From NCBI RefSeq assembly GCF_002207765.1, contig NZ_BDGJ01000010.1, forward strand, positions 18,405 to 82,404: a stretch of DNA of 64,000 nt. The letters run 5' to 3'. Below, piece after piece: positions 7,869 to 17,172 of this stretch. Origin of the DNA: Calderihabitans maritimus (GTDB lineage: Bacteria > Bacillota > KKC1 > Calderihabitantales > Calderihabitantaceae). The notes under the pieces are model-generated. The model was given only the letters and a program-made list of their open reading frames with translations, made no database searches and had not been told where the DNA came from. Numbering within the stretch: position 1 is the first letter of the stretch; each line of letters starts with the position of its first letter. The position numbers and the translations under genes were made by a program.

Positions 7869-9614
7869 TCACTTCAAGATGGCCCAACTGGGAAGGGTGC
7901 TGAAATCAATACCCCACACCACTGGCAGATAGAACAGGGTCAGGCCGGTGATTAAAATTATTCCCATTATGTTTAACCAAAAACCGGCTTTGGCCATTTG
8001 CGGAATGGTAACGTATCCCGTACCGAAGACGATGGCGTTGGGTGGTGTCGCTACCGGTAACATGAAAGCGAAAGATGCTGCTATGGCTGCGGTAATCATT
8101 AAGGCGTAGGGATGTATTCCCATAGCGACTGCCATAGCTGCCATAATGGGCATCATCATACTGGCAGTGGCGGTATTGGAGGTAACTTCGGTCAGGAAAA
8201 TGGTGAGGGTGACTACCGCTGCCGCGATTACCAGCATGGATGCGCCTTCCAGTCCTGCCAGTTGGTAGGCGATGTAATTGGCCAACCCAGTTTTCTTGAA
8301 GCCATCGGCCAAAGCTATACCGCCACCAAATAGTAGGAGGATGCCCCAGGGAATCTTAACGGCTGTCTCCCAATCCAGCAAGAATTTGCCACGTTTTAAA
8401 TCTACAGGAATTAAGAAGAGAACTAAAGCCCCGAGAATGGCTATAGTAGGATCACCCAACTTCGGGAAAATAGGTGTCAATAACCACTTGCGAGTAATCC
8501 AGGCCAGAGCTACCAGGGTGAATACAATCAAGACCTGGGTTTCCTGTTTACTCATCGGACCTAATTTCTTGATTTCTTCCGAGATAACTTTCATCCCACC
8601 GGGTAACTCTCTAAGTTTGATGGGGAAAGCGACTTTAACTAGGTAGATCCAGGTCAATATTAAGCTTATAACGGCAATAGGTACACCGTACATCATCCAG
8701 CGGGCAAAGCTGATTTCCTGCCCGAACATCTTTTCCACTGCCGCAACCAGTATATTATTAGGCGGAGTCCCAATGATGGTGGCTACACCGCCGATGGACG
8801 CGGCATAAGCGATACCCAGCATAAGGGCTGTTCCGAAATTGAACTTGCCCGGTGAAAGATCCACATCTCTGGTAGCAGCCGCTTCCGCCGTGGCTTTAGA
8901 GGCATGCTCACCTTTGATAAGAGAAGCTACCTGTAGGATAACGGCCAGACCGATAGGTGTCATCATCATCGTCGTTGCGGTGTTGGAAATCCACATGGAC
9001 AGGAAGGCAGTTGCTACCATGAAACCTAGTACAATCCGATTAGGTCCGGTACCGATCAGTCGAATAATATTTAGAGCAATACGCCGGTGCAGGTTCCAGC
9101 GCTCCATGGCCACGGCGATGAAGAAACCACCCATAAATAGATAAATATTGTAATGGGCATAGGGAGGTGTTACCTCTTTATAAGACATGGCTTTGGTTAA
9201 CGGGAACAGAACAATAGGCAATAACGAGGTAGCCGGAATCGGTATCGCTTCCGTGATCCACCATGTCGCAATCCAGGCTGCACTGGCTAGGGCTCCCCTG
9301 GCTTCGGGTGTCAACGGAAAAACTTCCTTAGTTTCGGGGTTAATAGCATCGGGCAAGGGAAGAATCAATAAAAGGACAAAAAGCACAGGACCGAGAATAA
9401 GGCCGATTTTTTGACGTGTACCGTAACCGTTAGGACCCTCATCCCCTCCGGCTTTACCCAATACTTCTTTGGCGAGCTTCTTTTCCTTTTCGCTCAGTTT
9501 ATTATTTTGTTCAATAGCGGCAGTAAAGTCTAATTTGAGCAGGCGTTTGGTTTGAACATGAAGTGTCCACATATATTGCCAGAAGCTTCTTATAGCATTA
9601 CTCACGCTACTCAT
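7869..9614 (-). CDS. SLC13 (DASS) family anion:sodium symporter
   Basis: Inner-membrane carrier of 581 residues with about 12 helices. It contains the family signature ITEAIPIPATSLLPIVLFPL and two SNT repeats (SMWISNTATTMMMTP and TEVTSNTATASMMMP) that build the sodium and carboxylate sites. The substrates of close relatives are succinate, malate and fumarate. A roughly 60-residue soluble N-terminus precedes the first helix. The ATG at 9614 follows GGAGGG. It is divergent from the dicarboxylate sensor genes, which fits a dicarboxylate substrate, though sulfate cannot be excluded from sequence alone. Confidence 0.9.
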   Translation of the reverse strand: MSSVSNAIRSFWQYMWTLHVQTKRLLKLDFTAAIEQNNKLSEKEKKLAKEVLGKAGGDEGPNGYGTRQKIGLILGPVLFVLLLILPLPDAINPETKEVFPLTPEARGALASAAWIATWWITEAIPIPATSLLPIVLFPLTKAMSYKEVTPPYAHYNIYLFMGGFFIAVAMERWNLHRRIALNIIRLIGTGPNRIVLGFMVATAFLSMWISNTATTMMMTPIGLAVILQVASLIKGEHASKATAEAAATRDVDLSPGKFNFGTALMLGIAYAASIGGVATIIGTPPNNILVAAVEKMFGQEISFARWMMYGVPIAVISLILTWIYLVKVAFPIKLRELPGGMKVISEEIKKLGPMSKQETQVLIVFTLVALAWITRKWLLTPIFPKLGDPTIAILGALVLFLIPVDLKRGKFLLDWETAVKIPWGILLLFGGGIALADGFKKTGLANYIAYQLAGLEGASMLVIAAAVVTLTIFLTEVTSNTATASMMMPIMAAMAVAMGIHPYALMITAAIAASFAFMLPVATPPNAIVFGTGYVTIPQMAKAGFWLNIMGIILITGLTLFYLPVVWGIDFSTLPSWAILK

Positions 9615-9748
9615 CAATTTCCCTCCTTCAATACGAATTTGTCATAAAAGAAATTGCTCCCTACTCTGTAACCACCTCCCTTAGTTTAATAATTCAAGTA
9701 TTTCAGAAAATTCAGGATCGGTTACATTTTAGAATGTTCGAGGTAAGG

Positions 9749-9782
9749 GAACAATAATTTGAACATATTGATATTATTGTTC
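9749..9782. promoter_or_regulatory. Perfect inverted repeat between carrier and sensor genes
   Basis: GAACAATAAT and ATTATTGTTC form a perfect 10-bp repeat with a 14-bp spacer. They lie in the divergent region between the SLC13 gene and the sensor kinase. This is a candidate binding site for the adjacent regulator at 11486. Confidence 0.5.
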
Positions 9783-9893
9783 ATTCCGTTCATGGGAGGG
9801 AATTTATGCCATAAATTGGACTTTTGCCGGGGAAAGGAACCTGGCCCTAAATGTCGAAACCTTTGGTCGAGGCCGGTGAAAGGAGTCATACAG

Positions 9894-11489
9894 GTGAAGG
9901 GTCTGAAAATGCAGACTAAAATAACATTGCTCTCCTTCGGATTGGTGGTAATTTCCATAATTATAGGTGGAATTGTTCTGGTAGAGAACTTTACCTCGGT
10001 ATTGGAAAAGGAACTGGGTTCCAGAGCCCTGGCTATTGCCCGGACGGTGGCGCAAATGGAAGAAATCCAGCGTTATGTGGGTAAGCCGGGAGGGGAAGAG
10101 GTTATTCAACCTATTGCGGAGAAAATCCGTCTGGCTACTAATGTCGAATACATTGTGGTTCTGGACATGAACAAAATTCGTTATTCTCATCCTTTGCAAA
10201 AAATGATTGGAACAAAATTTTCTGGTGGGGATGAAGGCCCGGCTTTTGCTGATCATGAGTATATTTCCCGGGCAGAAGGGGTGCTGGGACCTTCAGTGCG
10301 GGCTTTTGTGCCCATCAAAACCAACGAGGGTACGAAACAAGTAGGGGTGGTAGTGGTGGGCGTACTTACTCCTACCGTTTCAAAAATTTTGCACGGTATC
10401 AGAATGCGTTTGTACCTCTCTCTGTTGGCTGGGCTGGCCGTAGGAATTTTAGGTTCGATGGTGCTGGTCAATAACATTAAAAAGAGTATGTTCAACATGG
10501 AACCGGAAGAGATAGCTAGACTTTTGGAAGAAAGGATTGCTGTCTTCCAGTCGATCGGGGAAGGAATCATTGCTATTGACAAAGAAGATAGGATAACTAT
10601 TATTAACGATGAAGCCAGGAGAATAATCGGAGTGGAAGGAGAAGTTGTCGGCAAATCTATCTGGGAGGTTATTCCCGACAGCAATCTGCCGGCAACCGCC
10701 AGAACGGGAGAGGCTCAGTACAATCAGGAAAGATTGATAAATAATACGGTTATTTTGGTTAACCGGATACCCATCAAAGTTAAAGGAGAAATTGTTGGAG
10801 CAGTAGCTACTTTTAAGGATAAGACAGAGGTAAGCAAGCTGGCGGAAGAGCTGACCGGAGTGAAGAAGTTTATAGAGGCCCTGCGGGTGCAGAACCATGA
10901 ATATATGAATAAACTGCACACTATTGCCGGTTTGATCCAACTGAAGAAATATGATAAGGCTCTCGATTACATTTTTGCCGAGACCGAAGAACAGCAGGAA
11001 TTGACTCAATTCCTCAGCCGCCGAATTAAGGACTACAGTGTGGCAGGGCTTTTGCTGGGTAAATATAGTAGGGCCAAAGAGTTAAAGATAGATCTGGTGA
11101 TTGACAAAAGCAGCCGTTTAACTTACTTGCCGCGAGGAATTGACAGTAGTGCTCTGGTGATCATTCTGGGGAATTTGCTGGAAAACAGTATGGAGGCAGT
11201 AGAGGGGTTGGAATTTGAGCGAAGAAAGGTCTTCTGCCGGTTGGAAGAGAAGGAAAAAAGTCTAAAAATTGTAGTGGAAGATACGGGAAGAGGAATCCCG
11301 AGAGAACTGGTGGGCAGAATTTTCGAGCCCGGTTTTTCTACCAAAAAGGGTAAGAACCGTGGGGTAGGACTGGCCTTGGTTAAGAGATATGTAGATAATG
11401 TTGGCGGAAAGATCTCCGTGGAAACGGAGGAGGGAAAAGGAACTCGAATTACGGTAGTATTACCCGTCGACCAGAAATCGAAGGGGTGA
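9894..11489 (+). CDS. DctS/DcuS-type sensor histidine kinase
   Basis: Membrane kinase of the CitA/DcuS/DctS family for dicarboxylate sensing. In order: helix 1 (about 9-30), a periplasmic PAS-like domain, helix 2 (about 170-190), a cytoplasmic PAS domain (IGEGIIAIDKEDRITIIN), a SpoOB-like dimerisation helix with the phospho-acceptor His (VQNHEYMNKLHTIAGLIQ), and an HATPase domain (GNLLENSMEAV, DTGRGIP, GVGLALV). The GTG at 9894 is chosen because AAAGGAG lies eight bases before it; the frame is open upstream but lacks a site. It overlaps the regulator gene by 4 bp (ATGA-type), so the pair is translationally coupled. Confidence 0.9.
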   Translation: MKGLKMQTKITLLSFGLVVISIIIGGIVLVENFTSVLEKELGSRALAIARTVAQMEEIQRYVGKPGGEEVIQPIAEKIRLATNVEYIVVLDMNKIRYSHPLQKMIGTKFSGGDEGPAFADHEYISRAEGVLGPSVRAFVPIKTNEGTKQVGVVVVGVLTPTVSKILHGIRMRLYLSLLAGLAVGILGSMVLVNNIKKSMFNMEPEEIARLLEERIAVFQSIGEGIIAIDKEDRITIINDEARRIIGVEGEVVGKSIWEVIPDSNLPATARTGEAQYNQERLINNTVILVNRIPIKVKGEIVGAVATFKDKTEVSKLAEELTGVKKFIEALRVQNHEYMNKLHTIAGLIQLKKYDKALDYIFAETEEQQELTQFLSRRIKDYSVAGLLLGKYSRAKELKIDLVIDKSSRLTYLPRGIDSSALVIILGNLLENSMEAVEGLEFERRKVFCRLEEKEKSLKIVVEDTGRGIPRELVGRIFEPGFSTKKGKNRGVGLALVKRYVDNVGGKISVETEEGKGTRITVVLPVDQKSKG

Positions 11490-12163
11490 AAGTTATGATT
11501 CGTTTGGTTATTGTCGAGGACGATCCTATGGTAATGCAGGTTAATTGGGAGTACATTGAACAGATCGGCGGATTTGAAATAGTTGGTACGGCTAAAACGG
11601 GAACCGAAGCCCTTCAGGTGATTGAGGAACTGCGGCCGGAACTGGTTATTTTGGATATCTACCTGCCGGACATGGACGGAGTAGAAACGCTCCTGGAATT
11701 AAGGAAGCGGAACATTCCTACCGATGTCATCTTGGTTACGGCGGCGCGGGATGTGGAAACTATTCAGAAAGTCTTTCGTTATGGTGCGGTAGACTATATT
11801 ATCAAACCGTTTAAGTTTGAAAGAATAAAAACAGCTTTGGAATCTTATAAAGAACTCTACCAAAAAATGAATCAAAAGGAATCCCTTGATCAGGAAGAGA
11901 TCGACCGGATAAGAACAATCACCCCTGCTACTTCTAGGGAAACTTTGCCCAAGGGGCTTTCGGAGGTAACTATGAAGCAAGTTTTGCTCTACCTGCTCAA
12001 AAGGAAGGAGAGCCTTTCTGCTGAGGAAGTGGCGGAAGGTATTGGTCTGTCGCGCGTAACGGCCCGCAGATACCTGGAATATTTAGAGAAAATAGGCAAA
12101 GTAGAGCTGGAGATGCAATATGGTTCGGTAGGCAGACCGGTTAACCGCTACTACATTAAATGA
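11486..12163 (+). CDS. DctR/DcuR-type response regulator
   Basis: Receiver domain (phospho-acceptor Asp in LVILDIYLPDMDGVE, Lys in YIIKPFK), then a linker and a C-terminal helix-turn-helix (LSAEEVAEGIGLSRVTARRYLEYL), as in CitB/DcuR/DctR regulators. At 225 residues it has the family length. It is the partner of the overlapping kinase. The likely targets are the divergent SLC13 carrier and the binding-protein gene downstream; the inverted repeat at 9749-9782 is a plausible site. The target assignment is inference. Confidence 0.9.
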   Translation: MKVMIRLVIVEDDPMVMQVNWEYIEQIGGFEIVGTAKTGTEALQVIEELRPELVILDIYLPDMDGVETLLELRKRNIPTDVILVTAARDVETIQKVFRYGAVDYIIKPFKFERIKTALESYKELYQKMNQKESLDQEEIDRIRTITPATSRETLPKGLSEVTMKQVLLYLLKRKESLSAEEVAEGIGLSRVTARRYLEYLEKIGKVELEMQYGSVGRPVNRYYIK

Positions 12164-12200
12164 TAACTTTAAAGATAAGATTTAGCTGAGGAAGGACCAG

Positions 12201-13238
12201 GTGATTAACATGGAATCCGAGAAAAAAATTAGGATAGGTATTTTCTGGCTGGTATGTGTACTTGTAGTGTTAAGCCTGGGCGGATGTTCTTCGCGGGCCC
12301 GGGACATGGAACAGGTAAGCAAAGAAGAAAGAATTGTTATACGCTTTTCCCATGTGGTTGCGGAATCTACTCCCAAAGGCCGGGCTGCCAAACGCTTTGC
12401 CCTATTGGTAAATGAGCGTACCAATGGCAGAGTAGAAGTGCAGGTTTATCCCAATTCTCGCCTGTACAAAGATGGGGAGGAGTTTAAGGCTCTTCTGGAA
12501 GGGAATGTTCAGCTAATTGCACCAGCTACGGCCAAGCTGACGGAATGGTTCCCTGAATGGGCACTGTTTGACCTTCCTTTCCTTTTTGAAAGTTACGAGG
12601 AAGTTCACCGGGCCATGGATGGAGAAATTGGCAGGCGATTGTCGGATTTGCTTCTGAAGCGTAACATGATGGCTTTAGCTATGTGGGACAACGGATTTAA
12701 ACAGGTTAGTGCCAACAGACCCTTGCTTTGGCCGCAGGACTTTGCGAGTCTAACCTTCCGCATTATGCCCAGCAAGGTTTTGGAGGCCCAATTTGCTCAA
12801 CTAGGAGCCAAGACGGTAGCCATGCCATTTAATGAAGTTTATTCAGCACTGGAGAGTGGCATGGTAGATGGAGCGGAAAACCCTCCTTCTAACATGTTAA
12901 CAAAGAAATTTTACGAAGTTCAGTCTCATTTAACGATCAGTAATCACGGATATTTGGGATACGTGGTACTGACTAACCGCCAGTTTTGGGAGAGCCTTCC
13001 GGAAGATATCAGGAAAGTCTTGGAAGATACTTTGCGTGAAGTTACCCAGTGGGAGAGAGAAATAGCAGCCCAGGAAAATGAAAAGGACCTGGAACTGATT
13101 AAAAAATCGGGTAAAATTCAGGTGCATTATTTAACTGAGGAGCAGAAAAAAGCATGGAAGGAAGCGCTCCAGCCGGTTTACCGGCAAATGGAAGAATTTA
13201 TAGGTAAGGACCTGATCGAAATGGCCCGAAAACTCTAG
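12201..13238 (+). CDS. DctP-type (TRAP) substrate-binding lipoprotein, probable co-sensor
   Basis: Solute-binding protein of the TRAP DctP family with a lipobox ending LSLGGC (C29 from the GTG; an ATG at 12210 is an alternative start). The fold is recognised from IRFSHVVAESTPKGRAAKRFALLV, FDLPFLFESYEEVHRAMDG and SALESGMVDGAENPPSN. No DctQ or DctM permease genes accompany it. In Bacillus subtilis an equivalent protein, DctB, lies beside DctS/DctR and works as a co-sensor of dicarboxylates rather than as a transporter part. The same job fits here. It ends 13 bp before queG. Confidence 0.88.
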   Translation: MINMESEKKIRIGIFWLVCVLVVLSLGGCSSRARDMEQVSKEERIVIRFSHVVAESTPKGRAAKRFALLVNERTNGRVEVQVYPNSRLYKDGEEFKALLEGNVQLIAPATAKLTEWFPEWALFDLPFLFESYEEVHRAMDGEIGRRLSDLLLKRNMMALAMWDNGFKQVSANRPLLWPQDFASLTFRIMPSKVLEAQFAQLGAKTVAMPFNEVYSALESGMVDGAENPPSNMLTKKFYEVQSHLTISNHGYLGYVVLTNRQFWESLPEDIRKVLEDTLREVTQWEREIAAQENEKDLELIKKSGKIQVHYLTEEQKKAWKEALQPVYRQMEEFIGKDLIEMARKL

Positions 13239-13251
13239 GGGATGAAGCAGG

Positions 13252-14361
13252 ATGAGTCTTAGCCAGGAGATCAAGAACTATGCCGAGGGTTTGGGGATAA
13301 ACCGGGTCAGGATTTGCGGGCCCGAGCCTTTCGAGGAATTGCTGCCGTTACTTCAAAAAAGAAAGGAAGCCGGTTATGGTACTCCTTTTGAGGAACGGGA
13401 CCTTCAGTTGCGTATCGAACCGCGACGACTGCTGCCGGAGGTTCGTTCCATAATTGCGGTGAGTGTATCCTACGGTGGGAAAGCCGTGGGAAGTCGGGTT
13501 CCCCAGGAATTAAAACCGGGTATTTCATATCATGCTTGGGGCGAGGACTACCACCGGGCACTGCGTCGGCAGTTAGAACAGTTGGTTGATTTCTTGGAAA
13601 TCCGGGTAGGCCGGAAAGTACAATCCCTCATTTGTGTAGATGCCACCCCTTTGGTGGAACGGGCGGTAGCCAGGCGTTCCGGTCTCGGCTGGTACGGGAA
13701 AAATTGTTCCCTTATAACTCCTGATGAGGGGTCGTGGGTTTTTCTGGGAGAGATTTTGGTGGATGTAGAATTGGATCGGGATTACCCTCTTGACCACCGC
13801 GGGTGCGGCAACTGTTCGCGGTGCCTCGAAGCCTGTCCCGCGGGTGCCCTGCGGGCTCCCTATACCCTTGACTCTTCCCGCTGTTTATCTTATATCAGTC
13901 AGAAGTCAGGCTTCATACCTGAGGAGTTCCGTTCTTTATTAGGTACTCGCCTTTACGGATGCGATACCTGCCAGTTGGTATGCCCTTATAATCATTCCCC
14001 GGAGCCTGTGAGTCAAGCGTCAATTGCCAGGCCAGAGCGGTTTACGGCAGAGCTGGTTAAGGTCCTCAGTCTTAACCGGCAGGAATTCTATCAGATGTTC
14101 GGTTTTTCCGTGCTGGCATGGAGGGGGAAAAATGTTTTGGCCAGAAACGCGGCGGTGGCTTTAGGTAATCTGGGCGATGAAGATGCAGTGCCTGGTTTAA
14201 AAAAGGCTTTGTTGGAACATCCCAGTCCCACGGTAAGAGGGCATGCTGCCTGGGCCCTGGGCAGAATAGGAGGAAGTTCGGCTGGAGAGGCTCTGGTAAG
14301 AGCTAAAAAAATGGAAACAGATTCGAGAGTTTTGAAGGAGATTGAAAGGGCGTTAGTATGA
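13252..14361 (+). CDS. queG: Epoxyqueuosine reductase
   Basis: Catalyses the last step of queuosine synthesis, reducing epoxyqueuosine in tRNA with cobalamin and two [4Fe-4S] clusters. Seen: an N-terminal cobalamin-binding region (SIIAVSVSYGG, SGLGWYGKNCSLITPDEGSWVFLGE), then the ferredoxin-like clusters GCGNCSRCLEACPAGAL and YGCDTCQLVCPYN, and a C-terminal HEAT-like repeat pair (ARNAAVALGNLGDEDAV, VRGHAAWALGRIGG) that is usual in Firmicute members. The length of 369 residues is normal. It follows the binding-protein gene closely but is functionally unrelated to it. Confidence 0.95.
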   Translation: MSLSQEIKNYAEGLGINRVRICGPEPFEELLPLLQKRKEAGYGTPFEERDLQLRIEPRRLLPEVRSIIAVSVSYGGKAVGSRVPQELKPGISYHAWGEDYHRALRRQLEQLVDFLEIRVGRKVQSLICVDATPLVERAVARRSGLGWYGKNCSLITPDEGSWVFLGEILVDVELDRDYPLDHRGCGNCSRCLEACPAGALRAPYTLDSSRCLSYISQKSGFIPEEFRSLLGTRLYGCDTCQLVCPYNHSPEPVSQASIARPERFTAELVKVLSLNRQEFYQMFGFSVLAWRGKNVLARNAAVALGNLGDEDAVPGLKKALLEHPSPTVRGHAAWALGRIGGSSAGEALVRAKKMETDSRVLKEIERALV

Positions 14362-14451
14362 TTTTTAATTCTAGGAAGGACAATCTGATAAGAATGACGA
14401 ATCATAGCGGAGAACGGCATGAAATTTTAGTAGAGCAAGGATGAAGCAGGA

Positions 14452-14679
14452 ATGGCTACTGTTAAACTAAGCGTTCTAGGTGAGATGTGTCCGTTGCCTA
14501 TAATCAAGGCGGAAGCCAAGTTTAAACAAATGCGGGAAAAGGATACCTTGATAATAGAAACTGATCATAGCTGCGCTCCCCGGTTTATTGTGGAAAGGAT
14601 GAGAAATTACCGCTGTACCATTGAGGTTAAGGAAGTAGCCTTTGGAATATGGCACGTTATTATTACCAAAGGAGTGTAG
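14452..14679 (+). CDS. TusA-family sulfur carrier protein
   Basis: A 75-residue protein with the TusA CPLP motif (LGEMCPLPIIKAEAK), whose Cys carries persulfide sulfur or, in relatives, selenium. Domains of this family pair with YedE transporters (YedE-YedF), and a YedE gene lies 1.1 kb downstream beyond the convergent LysR gene. It ends four bases from the end of that LysR gene. A sulfur or selenium transfer role is supported by family and context; the acceptor is unknown. Confidence 0.88.
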   Translation: MATVKLSVLGEMCPLPIIKAEAKFKQMREKDTLIIETDHSCAPRFIVERMRNYRCTIEVKEVAFGIWHVIITKGV

Positions 14680-14682
14680 TTC

Positions 14683-15588
14683 TTAACAAAATCCTCTTTC
14701 TTTGGACTTGAGGAAGTCAAGAAATTTCTTTTGCAGGAGAGTTTGTTGCCGACCAGGCAGATACACGGCTGTAAACCGGTGCCGGAAAGAAATACCTTCA
14801 ACTTTAAGTGCTTTTAAAACTCCGGTATAAATCTCCTTTTTTATGGCCAGTCGAGGAAGCACGGTAACTCCTCTACCTGCTTCGACCGAAGCTTTAATAG
14901 CATCGAAACTGTTGAGTTCCATAACTATGTTCAGATCATCAAAGCTTAACCCCTTCTTTTGTAGTGCCTTTTCAATAGTACGCCTGGTACCTGAACCTTC
15001 CTCCCGGGCGATAAAGGGAAATTCTTTCAATTCTTCAAGGGTTACCGTGTTTTTATCTTTCCAATCATCATTGTTGGGAGTGACCAGCAGAAGTTCATCG
15101 TAGGCCAGGACGCTGCTGATAAAATTTTCTTCTTTTTCCGTGGGACCTTCTACAATTCCTAAATCAATTGTTTTATCTAAAAGTTTTTGCATTATTTCTT
15201 CTGAGTTGGCTACCGTCACCTTTATCTGGGCACGAGGATATTTCTCTTTGAAGATATATATGCTGCAGGGCAGCGCATAGCCGCCTACAGTACTGCCGGC
15301 TCCTATGGCCAGTTCTTCGTTGTCCATGTTTTTTAGTCGTTCGATTTCCTGGTGAAGATTTTGGTTGAGGATGGAGATCCTCTTTGCATAATATAACACG
15401 GCTTCGCCGGCTTCCGTAGGGATTACTCCCCGGTTGGTGCGTTCTAAGAGGGGCAGTCCGAAATGTTCCTCCAGGGCCTGGATCTGAGCGCTGAGGGCTG
15501 GCTGGGTTAAATGCAGTTCCCGGGCCGCTTTGGAAATACTTCCCTCTTGCACCACTTTGCAGAACGCCATCAGTTGGGTTAAAAGCAT
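14683..15588 (-). CDS. LysR-family regulator, sulfur/selenium-associated type
   Basis: The N-terminal helix-turn-helix is clear (GSISKAARELHLTQPALSAQIQALEEHFG), followed by a LysR effector domain (301 residues in all). It is divergent from the YedE gene and convergent with tusA. LysR proteins of this group are often found with selenium-metabolism genes, and this genome appears to make a selenoprotein (see 38662). Its likely target is the 190-bp AT-rich divergent region 15589-15778; autoregulation is expected for the family. The ligand is unknown. Confidence 0.85.
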   Translation of the reverse strand: MLLTQLMAFCKVVQEGSISKAARELHLTQPALSAQIQALEEHFGLPLLERTNRGVIPTEAGEAVLYYAKRISILNQNLHQEIERLKNMDNEELAIGAGSTVGGYALPCSIYIFKEKYPRAQIKVTVANSEEIMQKLLDKTIDLGIVEGPTEKEENFISSVLAYDELLLVTPNNDDWKDKNTVTLEELKEFPFIAREEGSGTRRTIEKALQKKGLSFDDLNIVMELNSFDAIKASVEAGRGVTVLPRLAIKKEIYTGVLKALKVEGISFRHRFTAVYLPGRQQTLLQKKFLDFLKSKERGFC

Positions 15589-15778
15589 AAGGCATCTCCT
15601 TTCGCAGTCAATTTTTTTTAACCAAACTTTGTGATTTTTTTCTCAAAAGATGGTGCGAAAAATTATACAAAAATAATTGCAGGATATAGCAAAGAAAGGC
15701 AGTATTTATTTAAGTGTATAATATTATAATCTTTCGCTTGAATAGAAGTTTTTCCTGCCTGAAGAAGGTGGAATAATA

Positions 15779-16960
15779 ATGTTTTTGAACAGTTATTTTG
15801 GTAAACTTAGCAAACCGGTAGCCTCCGGTATTTTTATACTGATCACTTGTATATGGTTGTTAACTGACCGTTCCCTTGGATTATTGTGGCTGTTCGGAGC
15901 GGGCTTTGGCATAATTATGCAGCGGTCTCGTTTCTGCCTGGCGGCACCTTACCGGGACCTGTTCCTGTTTAGATCCACTTCTCTCCTGAAGGGTCTAATA
16001 CTTATCCTGATTATTACCACTGCCGGGTTCGCGATTATTCAATTTCAAACTATTGGCTTTGACTCCCGGCTGCCCTCTTATTTTAAGCCCGTCGGCTGGT
16101 TTACCGTAGCGGGAGCACTGCTTTTCGGTATGGGTATGGTTCTGGCCGGCGCCTGTGTTGCCGGTAGCCTGGTTCGCTTAGGGGAGGGGCATGTCCTCTA
16201 TGTAGGGGTGCTGGCTGGTGTGGTGGCGGGGAGCCTGGTGGGAGCCTATCATTTCGGATGGTGGACTCATTTCGCGGTGCAAAAGCTGCCACGGATTTTC
16301 TTGCCCCATCTCTGGGGCTGGTCCTGGGCCGTAGGGGGACAACTGGTCCTCTTACTGGGTGTCTTTGGTTTGCTAAGCCTTTATGAAATACGAAAAGAAC
16401 GGCAGCGGGAAGCAAGCAGTATGGTTGCCGCTGCTTCGGAGTCTTTTACTTTTAAATCTCTAGGCCGGAAACCCTGGCCTGTCTGGCTGGGAGCAGTTAC
16501 CCTGGCCTTATTAAACATTCTGCTTCTGTATGTTCATGGTTACCCCTGGTGTGTGGCCAAAGTTTTTACATTTATAGGAGGTCATATAGGGCAGCTGCTG
16601 GGTTTAGGAGTAAACAAAATTTACTTTTTCCAGCTCCCCTTTGCGCGCCAATTTTTACAGGCAGGCCTGTTGAACAATCCTATATTCGTTCTCGATGTAG
16701 GAACTGTATTTGGCTCATTTTTGGCGGCAGTTGGCACGGGTGAATTCCGCCTTCGCTGGGTCAAGATTCCCAGGCAAGCTTTGCTTGCAATCGCCGGCGG
16801 TGTACTTATGGGGTATGGAGCCCGTATTGCCATGGGTTGCACCGTAGGAGCCGTTCTGAGTGGCGTATCGTCCATGTCCCTTCACGGGTGGTTATTCATG
16901 ACCTTTTTGTTTCCCGGTGCTTATGTCGGGACCAGGCTGCTTTTGCGTTATCTCGTTTAA
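15779..16960 (+). CDS. YeeE/YedE-family sulfur (or selenium) transporter
   Basis: Integral membrane protein of 393 residues with about ten helices and the paired YeeE/YedE repeats: MQRSRFCLAAPYRDL, FGMGMVLAGACVAGSLVRLGEG in the first half and MGYGARIAMGCTVGAVLSGVSSMSLHGW in the second. The conserved cysteines in RFCLA, GACVAG and AMGCTVG form the conduction path for thiosulfate in TsuA-type members. YedE homologues with TusA and LysR neighbours are linked to selenium handling. The start ATG lies after a GAAGAAGGTGG site. Confidence 0.88.
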   Translation: MFLNSYFGKLSKPVASGIFILITCIWLLTDRSLGLLWLFGAGFGIIMQRSRFCLAAPYRDLFLFRSTSLLKGLILILIITTAGFAIIQFQTIGFDSRLPSYFKPVGWFTVAGALLFGMGMVLAGACVAGSLVRLGEGHVLYVGVLAGVVAGSLVGAYHFGWWTHFAVQKLPRIFLPHLWGWSWAVGGQLVLLLGVFGLLSLYEIRKERQREASSMVAAASESFTFKSLGRKPWPVWLGAVTLALLNILLLYVHGYPWCVAKVFTFIGGHIGQLLGLGVNKIYFFQLPFARQFLQAGLLNNPIFVLDVGTVFGSFLAAVGTGEFRLRWVKIPRQALLAIAGGVLMGYGARIAMGCTVGAVLSGVSSMSLHGWLFMTFLFPGAYVGTRLLLRYLV

Positions 16961-17140
16961 GAGGAAGAAGGTTAAATTAAGTCCGGTCCTTTGGTAATTC
17001 CCGGTTAATGCTTATGGAAGTACAATAGCTAGTGCTTATGGCTATAGGAGTTGTCTATCGGATTTTGGGATGTTGCAAAACTGAAAATGACTGCCAGATC
17101 TGGGTTTCAGGAATTTTATAGTGAAATCAGCGATAGATTC

Positions 17141-17172
17141 CCTGCCGGAGCGAACGGCAGGATTTTTTTTTT
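17141..17172 (+). terminator. Strong intrinsic terminator 180 bp after yedE
   Basis: The hairpin CCTGCCG/CGGCAGG with a 7-nt loop is followed by A and 11 T residues. It may end the yedE transcript, a small RNA, or act as an attenuator for the cytochrome leader. Confidence 0.8.
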
